Assembly (NCBI GenBank): GCA_000729835.1 | Contig: JFHB01000005.1 | Span: forward strand, 310,001 to 374,000 | DNA length: 64,000 bases | Direction of reading: 5' to 3' | Source of the DNA: Atkinsonella hypoxylon | Taxonomy: Eukaryota > Ascomycota > Sordariomycetes > Hypocreales > Clavicipitaceae | Part shown: positions 34,392-44,924 of the stretch, piece after piece | Numbering within the stretch: the stretch's first letter is position 1 | How the letters are laid out: each line of letters opens with the position of its first letter | Program-made: the position numbers and the translations under genes | The notes under the pieces: model-generated | Databases searched by the model: none | Seen by the model: only the letters and a program-made list of their open reading frames with translations | What the model was told of the DNA's origin: nothing

Positions 34392-36850
34392 TACTCTCCT
34401 TCTTCTTTTAGGCCCTATAATAATCCCTTTTGTTGTTTATAGTAGGTACTATAGATAGCAGCTAACTCTCTATCTACTCTCTCTTTATATTTCCTCTATT
34501 GTTTACTTATAAAAAAATAGAGGTATAATGTCTGCCCTTAGGCGCTTTACTCTAGCTGTTCTATTGCTGCACTAACGTACTATTTATTATTAGTGTAGCG
34601 TTATAGAGCTAATATATAAATAGACATCTACTCTACCTCCTTTCCCTCTAATTGCCTATAGCACCTTAGCAACAGCTATTAACTACTCTACTAACTAACT
34701 TATTAGTTGCGCTATAATAGGTTAATTACACTCCCTCTCTACTTAATTATACCCTTCTAGGGTTTATTAACCCTTTACCTCCCTCTACCTTATAATCCTC
34801 TATATATAGCTATTAATTATCTACCTATTATATAGGCGCTAGCTGTAATGCTAGTGTTGCTAGCGTATAAACTGCCTATATTCTTAGGTCTCTTTATATT
34901 TAAAGTAATTATTATATAATAATCTCTTTTATTAACTAGAAGGCACTCTCTCTCTCTTATCCTTATTGCTATTGTAAACAGTTGTTAGATATATATAACC
35001 TATTTATATATAAGGGGTATTATTAAGGGTGTAAAGTGTAAATAGTTATTATTAGTGTTATTCTCTTAGCGTATAATAAACTAACAGCTAGTAAAGTGTA
35101 AATAGTTATTATTATTATTATCCCTTTAGTGTATAATAAACTAGCAGCTAGCCTTTAGCTGTTTTTAATATAAAAATAAATAATTTCTTTTTTCTCTTTT
35201 TTATCTTTTTCTTCCTCCTTTATATCTTATTTTACCTCTATATTATAACTAAATAATTCTATTATAGTTTTCTAAAATCTCTTACTTTACTGTATAGCTA
35301 TTACTGCTCCTTTTAATATAAAAGAACCTCTTTTTAATATATCTAAATAGGATTTATCTAACTACTAGTAGCTTACTAATTAAAATTGCAAAATATTATC
35401 TTATTAGCCTAAAGTACACTGCCCCTTTGCTTATATATAGCTTATTCTCTTACTAACTAGAAGTATATTTAGAACTTTAGCAGTTATATTACTAGCGCTA
35501 GCGCCTCTACTACTCCTACTTCTATAGTGCTATTAGTCCCTTACTACTGCTATATCTATAGTTTCCTTATATAAAGGGACTTAAATAATTTAGAGTTATT
35601 TAACAGTAATATTCTTAAGAATATCTATATACTATACTATAATAACCTTTACAAGAAGGGCTTATATAACTATTATTCTAGCTAAGGGAGAGAATACTAA
35701 CTGTATATATAGAGGCATTAAGGTTGCATTTAGAATTCTAGCCTTTTTACTAAGTATTTTTACCTATAGTATTACTTTACCTAAATATAGAAACTTACTA
35801 ACTAAGGTTTTATAGTTAAGTTTACTTTAATCCTCTTTTATACTAGCTAGCTCTTCTGCTGTATAATTCTTATATATAAATTTTTAAATATATATAACTA
35901 CTATAACTTTATTCTTAAGGATGCACTTACTGCTAATTATATAGAGAAGAAGGTTATACTCTCTTCTTCTTCTTACTGTATAACTTAAACTAGTTATTCT
36001 TCTATACCTACTCTTTCTCCCTTTACTAACTATAAGAGCACTATAGCCTCTATTGTTCTAGAGAATAATAAGTTTAACTCTAATAAGTATAAGTATATCT
36101 TTATAGATATTAACAATAACTTCTTATCCCTTTTTACACTTACTGCTACTACTGCTATTACTATACTTTTATTCTTACCTTTACTTATACCTATATCTTA
36201 CTATATACTACTAATCTCTACTACTGCTGCCCCTTTACTGCTATATAAAGCCTCTTTACTGCCTTATATTACCCCTTTGCCCTTATAGAGTAACCTTAAG
36301 GCAATACACTAGAAATATATCTGCCTTTAGGTAGAGCTTAAAAGCTTAAATTGCTTATAACAGTAGCTGCTAGCTGCGTTCTTAGAGTGTATAACTCTAA
36401 CCTAGCCTACTACCTCTTTTACCTTTTTCTTTTCTATTTTTTTTCCTCTAAGAACTATACCTTTATACTTAAGGCGCTAAGTTATTTAAGACGCTATATT
36501 CTTACCTATACCTATTAGTGTAGAACCTTAATCTAGAACGCTAGTTATATCCTTACCTACTCTAGCCTCTATATTGTCTACTAGCGCTATAATTCTAGCT
36601 TCTACCTCTATATTACTTTAGGGACGCTATATAGCTTCTTTAGCTTCTGTTCTAAGACTGCCTAAAGAGCAATAAAGCACCTTCTAGGTAACTATACCTC
36701 TTTACTATAAGCACTAATGCCTTTTTACTACTTACTAAGAAATTTCTTTTATTCTTACTATATTTCCTATATTTTTTTTTTTTTATAATAATTATATAGG
36801 CCTCTATAAAAGAGAGTTTATTTTCCTTTATTTTTAGTTAGAGATAACTA
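34392..36850 (+). other. Region 3' of Gypsy B integrase with a readable plus-strand (antisense) frame
   Basis: About 2.4 kb lie between the integrase end and the 3' LTR. The minus (pol) strand shows dense stops and no domain. On the plus strand, about 35590-36760 reads as a coherent though broken protein-like sequence: a Y-Y-N-N-L-Y-K-K-G-L-Y segment near 35630, an acidic stretch (N-S-N-K-Y-K-Y-I-F-I-D) near 36075, then Pro/Thr/Ser-rich sequence with stops mainly at Gln/Trp-type codons. No family was recognised. It may be an antisense accessory ORF of the element, or a nested insertion whose ends I cannot see. Confidence 0.4.
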
Positions 36851-39800
36851 AGTTATTGTTAAAGTCTATATAAAATTTTACTATATCTCTACTAGGCTTA
36901 TTGTTAAATTAAGTGTCTTTTTACTATAACTTAAATTAATCTAGTGCCTCTATATTAAGAAAGTTCTTTAGTAGCTTCTATATAGATTAAATAAATTCTA
37001 CCTACTTAATAAGCACTTAATAGTGTCTCCTTTAGCCTAAAGCGTTTTTAGTAGCTAGAATTTTCTTTACTTTATACTCCTTAAGGGATAGGTTAGTATT
37101 TATTATAGTTAGCTTAAGATTAAGCCTTAAGTTTATTAATTACTAAAAAAGTAAGAGGTTTATTACTACTTACTTAATAAGATTAATATAGAAGACTAGG
37201 TAAATTTCTAGTAAAATATCTAACTTTATAGTTAAAGGTATTAGTATATTTATAACTATATACTTTACTATAACCTAATTAAGCTTCTAACTTAAGTAGT
37301 TTATTTTAATATAATAGAGTATTAACTAAACTAAGTTCTCTACCTTATACTATTCTATTAGCTTATAGCTTCTATTTAACTGCTTTTATTACCTTTACTA
37401 AGTAAAGTTAATTATAGCTTAGGCAATATTTATACTTTTCTATAGCTATTTAAGGAACACTAAAGCCTACCTCTTATATAAGACTTAGAACTTCCCTTTA
37501 TCTATAAGCTTTTAGATAAAGTCTATATTATACCTATATATTACTTAGTTTAAACTTATACTAGTTACTAAGGAATTTCTATTGTTAATAGCTAGCTAAT
37601 ATATAGAGAGATATTTAGGCTAGTTAAACTATAAAAAGGCAACTATAACCTATAGAATTACTTATACTTTCTAATTAACTCTCTTTATTCTACTGTTTAT
37701 CTATAGGTAATAGAATATAAATAGTAATTACTTAATTTTAATAAGGCAATAGAGAGTAGTCTAAAAGGTACTTAATTAATTTAAACTATAGTTAAAGATA
37801 ATTTATTTTAGAAATCTATAAAACTACTACTAATAATACTTAAACTACTAAGTATATTCCTTTACTTTTATAGAGGTTATTACCTTTAACTATATATACT
37901 TTAAGAGTTAATTAGTAATAACTATTAAGTAAGAGAGTATAGCCTAGTTTAGCGCTAGTAAATCTATTATAAAATCTATAGAGATCTATAACTAATACCT
38001 ATTTAGCGCTAAAATAGGTTATAAGAGGCTTTACTATAACCTCTTACTTTTTTAGCTACTGTAATAGTAGCAGTTTTAAATATATTAAGTAATATCTTAG
38101 AATAGCCTATTCTAGTAATAGTTATATATTAATGCTTAAAATATAGTATTTTATTCTAAGTAGCTTAATATTAGTAACTTATATATTCTATATATTAGTA
38201 TAGTAGTTAATAGCTTATACTTAAGGACCTAAAGGCAGCCTTAATAAACTAGTGCTCTTTATATATTAAGAGTATAGTCTATAATTTATTCTTATATTTT
38301 TACCTTTAATAGAAACCTTCTTTTCTCTTTTTAGACTATATTTAACCTTATTAAGTATACTAAGTCTTTTTACACTCCTTAGTTCTATAAGCTCTATAAG
38401 TATTTATCTAGAAACAGTATTATTCTAGCTAGCACCTATAAAGCTATAGCTAGTTAACTTTTTAGCGTTACTTTACTAGCTATTTCTACTATAATATTCT
38501 CTATAACCTCTTTCTTCTCTTTATCTCTATAGAGAGTGTTAAGGTAGCTAATAGAGAGAGGCTAGAGAACCTAGCTTATCTATAGCGTTACTTTATTTTA
38601 ATTCTACTCTTATTATAATAATATATTTAATTGCTCTACCTATAGCTTTAAGCAGTATTATAGGTAGTAGTTAAAGAGAGAGAGAAGCTCTATCTACTTA
38701 GCCTAACGCTTAAAGATCTTTTATAAAGATATAAAGTATTCTAAATTCTTATAGTTAGTAAGAATTATAAAGGGGTATATTACTTCTTATAGCTTTATTA
38801 CTTAGGCTTTAAGGTAAGATATTATTGCTAAAAGCTCCTTATTGTAAATAGTATAGTTATATTAAGCTAGAGATAACCTAGCTAAATAGTATACTATAGG
38901 CTGCAGTACACTAGCTTTATTATATTAAAATAAATAGCTATTAAGGGCCTCTTTTAAGCAATTAGCTTTTACTACTATATTCTTCTTAGGGTTCTACTAG
39001 GCTAAAACTAAGTATAAAGTAAAGACCTCCTTAAGCTTTATAAATAACTTTTTATATTTCTTTATCTACTAAAATAGAACTCCCTTCTTTATTAAGTTAA
39101 CTAAAGGCTTTATAATATCTAAGAAATCTAATATAAAGTTATAGTAAAAGTTTATAAATCTAAGGAAGCTTTATATCTCTTACAACTTAGTAGAAGCTTA
39201 CTACTTCTAAATAGCTATAATTTTCTCTAGATTTAAGTATATCTCTCTTTTTACTATAACTATAAAGCTAAGGTATTTAACTTTAGTTATAGTAAAATAG
39301 TATTTCTTAAGATTTAAGTGTAGCTTTACTAACTATAACTTTTCTAGAATTCTTTATACCTTATATATATAGTCTTTCCTAGAACCCTCTATATAAATAA
39401 GGATATTATTTAGATAAGCAGTTATATAATCTCTAAGGGCCTCTTTTAGTGCACTATTAATATATTGTTAAAATATAGCTAAAGCTTTTACTAACCTAAA
39501 GGGGTAAACTAGCTATTTAAAGAGGCTAAATTAGGTATAAAACACTATAAGGTGCTTCTTACTATTTACTATCTAGATCTTATAAAAGGCTAACTATATA
39601 TTTAGCTTAATAAACTAATATACCTTTAATAATAACTTAAGTATCTTCTTTATTAAAAGAAGTAAGTAATAGTTTTATTCTATAATCTTATTAAGAGCTT
39701 AATAATTAATATAGAATTACTATTCTTTATTTAGCTTTTTAGCTAAAAGAATAGGTACTACTGCTAAAGAGAAGCTAGCTTAAATCTATCCTTTATCTAT

Positions 39801-41845
39801 TAGGTTTATTACTTACCTCTTAATTTTTAATAAATAGTTCTATAGTATATTATACAGTAAAGCCTACAGCAGTAATAGTAAGGAGCTATTTAGCTGCTAT
39901 TTTAGCTTAATATAGTAATCTAGCCTCTCTCTATATAGTAGAAGGCCTTAAGCCTTTTCTTCCTTAAAAAGATTATAAAAGTTCTTTAATTCTAGTAGTA
40001 GTATTAATAGATTAAGACCTTTTAGGGATATTTATAATAATAATATAGAGGTAATTTCCTAAAGGCTTATAGCAATAAAATATATAGTAACCTCTTAGCT
40101 TTTACTCTATTTTATTAGAGCACTATAAACTACTACTAACACTAGTTTTATTAGGTTCTTAACGCCTTAAGCTTTTACTACTTAAATTATAAAGCCTTTA
40201 GCTTTACCTACTAATAGGCTCTAGCTAGTAGCGTTAAGAATAATTCTATTATAGGCTAACTATAGGCTTCTAAAAATATAATCTTAGGTTAAGCCTAGAA
40301 TTATATAGACTACTACTAAAAAGACTTAGCTGTTAATATCTACCTATAAGTAAACTAAAGAAGTAATTAAGGTGCTTCTTTAGTAGCTATTATAGAACTA
40401 CTATTTAACCTTTACTACTATTTATACTATTCTTTTATATAGTAATAGAACTTACTTTAAGCTAAAGTGTTACACTAAACTCTTACTTATTACAGTAAAG
40501 CAGTTATACTTACTATTTATTTATATATTATAGAATAATAGTTAGTTAAAGAGTATAGAGATAAAGAACAATAATATATCTATTTTTTTAGTTATTTCTC
40601 TATATTCTTCTTTTAGCTACTTATTAAGTAAAGGTTATTATATTATTTATATTACCTTTACTTTTATACTAAGCTTAAGGCTAAGGGTAAGCCTTTTCTT
40701 AACTTATTAAAGTTCTTTTTCTATATATTATCTATTACTACTATCTATATATTAGTTAACTCTAGCTTATATTTTGCTAGTTATAATCTATATCCTTAAA
40801 TATAGTGCTAGAATAACTTACACTAAAGGCATTATCTCTCTTAATAGTATTTTTTAAGTTTAGCCTTAAATACTTACTTTACTTATAAAGTATTCTTATT
40901 TAGTTATTTTACTTTAGATTTCTTTATACCTCTTTTTTATCTTTATTAAGTTTCTATAGTATTAACCTTAGTTATTTTAGTGTTACTATTCTAGGGCTCT
41001 TTAGAGCTAAAGCTATATTTTAGCTAGTGCTATTCCTTAATATAATATAACTTAAGGTTTAGTGTAATACTATAGTAGCGCTCTACTGCTTAAAGGTAGT
41101 TATAATAAAGAATATCTTTCTTTATACTATAATCCCTTATTTCCTTATTAAGCACTATCTATAACTTAGCTAACTTTATACTATTATCTTAGTTAGCTTT
41201 TTCTACTAGTGTAATTTTTTCCTTAAAATAAATATAGAATTCTATAAACTACTTATTATTACTCTATTAAAGCTAATTAAGCTTAATTAAGGCTTAGTTC
41301 TATTAGTAAAAATCTATAAAGACTAATTCTAAGTAATTAAGGAACCTCTATATATTATATTTCTTTACTTTACCTACCTTATAATAGATAGCTACTCTTT
41401 ACTAAACCTTAGGCAATAAGCTTTAGTATAAATAGTACTACTAGTTCTATATTATACCTATAAAGGCACTATTAGCCTAAAGCTTTTAGGTAATTACTAT
41501 TTACTAGGCCTAAAAGCTCTATTTATTTCTATTATAAGGGTTTACTATAGGTAAAGGCTTCTATTTAGGTTCCTCTAGCTGCTAGCTTACTATAGCTTAA
41601 AGCTACTTCTTTTTCTATATATAGTCTATTATAAAGCATTATAGTTCCTTAATCTATAGAGATTAGCTCTTAACTAATTTATAAAGTACTATAATTTCTA
41701 CTGCTTTTTAGCTAATTTCTACTGTATTTTCCTCTACCTCTTTATAGAGGTTAAAAGAGTACTTAAGCTAACTAGCTAGGCCTTTATTACTATAACTAAA
41801 TAATATTGTTCTTACTAGTGTTCTATCTATAGAATAATTATAGTA
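36851..41845 (-). pseudogene. Gypsy B gag-pol, RIP-degraded
   Basis: On the minus strand, RT carries Y-L-N-N-I-L-I-Y at about 39396-39419 (for Y-L-D-D-I-L-I-Y) followed by E-G-S-R-K-D. The thumb and RNase H run to about 38750 (L-D-F-L-D-I-I-K-P-L near 39120, Y-N-K-E-L-L-A-I near 38830). Integrase covers about 38400-37450, with a G-Y-T-L-L-L-N segment near 37950 and an S-L-L-P-Y-x-N block near 37760. Gag and protease must lie at about 39950-41800, where nothing could be read with certainty. Many TAA/TAG stops are present, so it is non-functional. Confidence 0.8.
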
Positions 41846-42167
41846 TATAATAAACTAGCCTAGTTACTTCTACTAACTAGCGTCTATAATAAGAACTATA
41901 ATTATAGGGAGAAAAGGAGGAAGAGAGAAGGGACTAGAAGCCTCTCTATACCCTTATACTATATATTTAAGGGTAGGTCTATCCCCTTAGAAGCCCCTTT
42001 AGTATATACTCTATAGCTAAGGTTCTCTCTCTAGAGCCTAGTGAAGTCTAGCTAACCTCTAAACAAATGCAGCTCGCTTCTATCCCTTTATCTATATAGA
42101 TCTCTGTCCCTCTCCTGCTGTCCTCCCTCTACTGAAAGACCTAAGCCTAAGGCTCGAGTCCATAACA
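41846..42167 (-). repeat. 5' LTR of Gypsy B (322 bp)
   Basis: The outer (right) ~70 bases are preserved (CTGTCCCTCTCCTGC, GGCTCGAGTCCATAACA). The inner (left) part is mutated (TATAATAAACTAGCC, against TGTAATGGACTGGCC). Confidence 0.94.
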
Positions 42168-42653
42168 ATCTTAAATCTTTCTAGTCCCTTATAGACCCTC
42201 TAACTATATTAGCAGGCTGTAGTTACTAGAAGAGGCTTATAGGCTACTTTATAATTTCTGCAAAAAGATTTACTATATAAAAACAAAAAAATCGACTTAT
42301 AGCTATATAAATAAGAAACCTATATATATAATTTAATAAATTCTACTAATAGTAAACAACCCTTATAAGTAACTCTATCTAACAATTATACTATTAAATA
42401 GCCCTAATTCTTAGCTTTTAAATAATATACTTCTTAAATTTCTACTATTACTAGTTGTAGAGAAAAACGCTGTTAAAGCTAACTATAGGTTAGGTAACTT
42501 TGCCTTAGTTAAATCTAGATGTTTTATATCTAGTAACAGCAATATCTCTACTAAAAATCAACGTAACATAACCAAAAAAGGGTCACGTGATAGAGCAACT
42601 AGTAGGCAACTAGTAAGCATAAAAATAGACTACAGGGTAGCTTATTTTTAACA
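42168..42653 (-). repeat. Copia A 5' LTR, outer fragment; right edge of the transposon block
   Basis: The rest of the LTR begun at 33848 ends CTTATTTTTAACA at 42653. Together the two pieces give a ~703-bp LTR after removing one ATCTT, about 10 bp longer than the 693-bp copies. The excess is a short tandem duplication at 42596-42618 (GCAACTAGTAG then GCAACTAGTAA). GGAAG at 42654-42658 should be half of this element's target-site duplication. Confidence 0.9.
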
Positions 42654-43385
42654 GGAAGAGGATGCAGAAGAGGAAGAGGATGCAGAAGAGGAAGAGGATG
42701 CAGAAGAGGAAGGAAGAGGAAGAGGAAGAGGAAGAGGGAGGGGAAGAGGGCTAGGCAGAAGAGGCCTCCAATATCGATAATATAGTGTTGAGGAATCCGA
42801 TGAGAATTAGAAGAAGTCACTTTTGTATGTAACTTGTATAGTAATAGTACTTTTCACGTTTTCGACTGCGTTGTTGCAGTTCATTTTAGGTATTTTCTGC
42901 CGCACTAGACCGCTTTAGGCAGACGACCCCACAGGCAGGACTTTTGACTTGACTGTCCGTAGTGTGGACCTCAATGTTGTCTTACGCAAGTCGACCAGTG
43001 CAGCAATGATTTGCAGGCCCCATGCTGCCTGCCTGCCTTGCCTTGCCTTGCCTGCCTGCCGCCCACGCCGGTCCACAACGGTAACCGTTCCGTCGCGCCG
43101 CACATGACAGGAGACAGGAGACAGGGGGCTTAGGCTGACGCCATGCGTCTATACCCACTGTATGTCGCTAAAGATTTTTCAGACCATCAATCTCCCTCCT
43201 CCCTCCGCGTGTCTCGTCAACGTGCATGAGCCACAATGAATTCAGATACCCAGTTCATTAACGTGTCATAATAACTTCTAGGAAAAACTTTTCACACGTG
43301 GACGCATCCTTGCATTTATCCTTGTCTTCCGGTCCCCAAGCAAATCCATCCATCCGCCCACGACTCGGCTCCTGCGGAAGTCATG
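42654..43385. other. Purine-rich minisatellite and 3' flank of the MFS gene
   Basis: 42654-42750 is a GA-rich minisatellite with three copies of an 18-bp unit (GCAGAAGAGGAAGAGGAT) grading into GGAAGA repeats. A CTGC/CTTGC tandem tract lies at 43023-43062. The rest is balanced-GC non-coding sequence downstream of the transporter stop. No gene was seen. Confidence 0.75.
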
Positions 43386-44924
43386 TCACTCTTTCGCTAT
43401 GCTGCTTTCTCGAGACGTTATTTCCATCTTCTCATCAACGTTCCTACTCCATGACCTGCCCCATCGTATAGTCGCCATGACGCCAATCGTCGACGCGACG
43501 AGCAACAACGCCGACATGGTAGCGAACCAGCCGATCCCGACGCCCTGGATCGCCGGTAACGCCACCGCCGTGCCTACACAGCTCGCCAGGAAGCGCGCGA
43601 AGAAATTCGCAGCGGCGACCTCGGCACCCTGCCCTGGTATCACGTCAAGACAGTAGGTGCTCAGGGACGAGAAGGAAAACGTCTGTGCCACGCCCTGGAC
43701 GAACATGGTAATCACTGGAAAGGGGATTCCACCCACTGCCCGATCGACCGCCCAGCCGTACGAGATGATACAGACCGGCATCACGATCCCCATGAAAGGC
43801 ACAGCCGAGCGCAGCCTATCCTCAGGGATGCGCACCCCGTTTCGTTTCTTGATCCAGGTCCTGACCGTGTAATCTGCCCAGCGACCTCCCCCAAACGTAC
43901 CGACTAGGTATCCTCCTCCCGGCGCCAGATAAAACAGCCCCGAAAGCAACGGCGACTCCAAATGGAAGCGTGGATTCAGGACGTATCGGATCGGTGTAAG
44001 CAGACTGTACATGTTCCATAAGATTGCCGAGCTCCCCACTGCTGAGAGGAGGATGTTCCAGTATCGAAATAGACACAGCACACTCAATGGATTCAACATG
44101 CACGTAATTGCGGTGAATTTCTTCATCCTCGAAAGTCCAGCCAGCTCATCAATTTTCCTCCGGTGTGTCGTCTCCGGGAGAAGAAAGAAGATGATAGTAA
44201 CACTTGCGCCCGCCGCCGCTGCCTGTACCCAAAAGATGGTTCGCCACGTCGAGTAAGTGATGATGATGCCGCCCATAAAGGGGCCTATGGCTGGTCCGAT
44301 GAGGATCCCAGACAGGGTCCAACCCATCGCCGTGCCGCGCTCAGTGGGACGATATATATCCCTACATCACGTTAGCATCACCCAAAACCTGTCCCATTTT
44401 TGCCTCTCCCCCCCCTCTAAGCCCCATGAAAGAAATCACACGTACCCTAAACACGCCGATCCAATTAACAAGGCGGCCGCTCCTGCAAACCCCGTCGAGG
44501 CGCGAGCGACGAAGAAACAAGCCAGATTGGGCGCCAGAGCCGTCGCCAAACTGAGCAGGAAGAAGGACACGGCTGTGAGCAGGAAAATCGGCCGTCGCCC
44601 AAACACCTGGCTCGTGGGACCCCATACCAGCGGTGCCAAGCTCGCGAAGCCTATGAGACAAGCGTTGCTGACGTTGACGATGGGTCCAGAGGTGTGATAT
44701 GTCCTTGCCACTTCGGGCGTCGCCGCGAGAATCGAGGTCATAGACATGGCGCTCAGAAAGGCGCAGAAAGATATGCTGGCCACAATAACATGCTTGCGGC
44801 CGCTCGAGAAACGATTGTATATCTCGTCGGCATCATCAGCATCAATGCGGGAGGCTTCCACATCGACATGGCTTGACACGTGTGACTCAGAGCGAACCAC
44901 CCGTGAAGCTGCTAAGCCATCCAT
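43386..44924 (-). CDS. MFS transporter, DHA1 (drug/H+ antiporter) type
   Basis: Major facilitator superfamily membrane transporter, predicted 484 residues in two exons (44924-44446 and 44361-43386). The 84-bp intron 44362-44445 has GTACGT and TAG borders. After splicing, the end of the N-terminal half joins G-D-I-Y-R-P-T-E-R-G-T-A-M-G, the TM5 motif region of drug:H+ antiporters. Residues ~102-112 (G-P-T-S-Q-V-F-G-R-R-P) are the loop 2-3 signature in variant form. An acidic ~45-residue cytosolic N-terminus precedes TM1, and about 12 hydrophobic segments are expected. I chose the start at 44924 (M-D-G-L-A-A-S); an upstream ATG at 45083 would add 53 residues less typical of the family. The family exports drugs, polyamines or metabolites; the substrate here is unknown. 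It is the first gene after the transposon block. Confidence 0.88.

Larger units (their letters stand above)
34065..42172 (-). mobile_element. Complete Ty3/Gypsy retrotransposon, family B, inserted in a Copia LTR, with TSD ATCTT
   Basis: Two direct 322-bp LTRs (34070-34391 and 41846-42167) flank 7454 bp of internal sequence, with ATCTT at both outer junctions. The element reads on the minus strand. Its purine tract AAAAGAAGAAGGAGAG (mirror of 34395-34410) abuts the LTR at 34391, so that is the 3' LTR. Reverse transcriptase and integrase lie in Gypsy order. It entered the 5' LTR of the minus-strand Copia A. Coding frames are destroyed by RIP-type changes. Total length of 8.1 kb is on the long side for a fungal Gypsy because of ~2.4 kb downstream of integrase. 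Confidence 0.95.
1..42653. other. AT-rich RIP-degraded nested retrotransposon block
   Basis: This stretch is dominated by A+T and by the dinucleotide TA, and almost no long open frame survives. Where frames can be followed, stops fall where Gln (CAA/CAG) or Trp (TGG) is expected, and Asp/Gly codons read as Asn/Ser or Asn/Asp. That is the CpA-to-TpA change on both strands typical of RIP in Pezizomycotina. The block ends sharply at 42653, the outer end of a Copia LTR. No host gene was found in it. The nesting order in the other entries rests on LTR pairs and target-site duplications read directly in the sequence. The RIP assignment is inference from the mutation pattern. Confidence 0.9.

Noticed and set aside
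1..42653. CRISPR array, bacterial operon or Starship-type cargo
   Set aside because: No spaced direct repeats, no prokaryotic genes, no tyrosine recombinase (DUF3435) frame; every dissected piece is retroelement-derived.
42599..42820. Minus-strand frame with Leu/Pro/His repeats
   Set aside because: Translation of the GA-rich minisatellite; no unique sequence.
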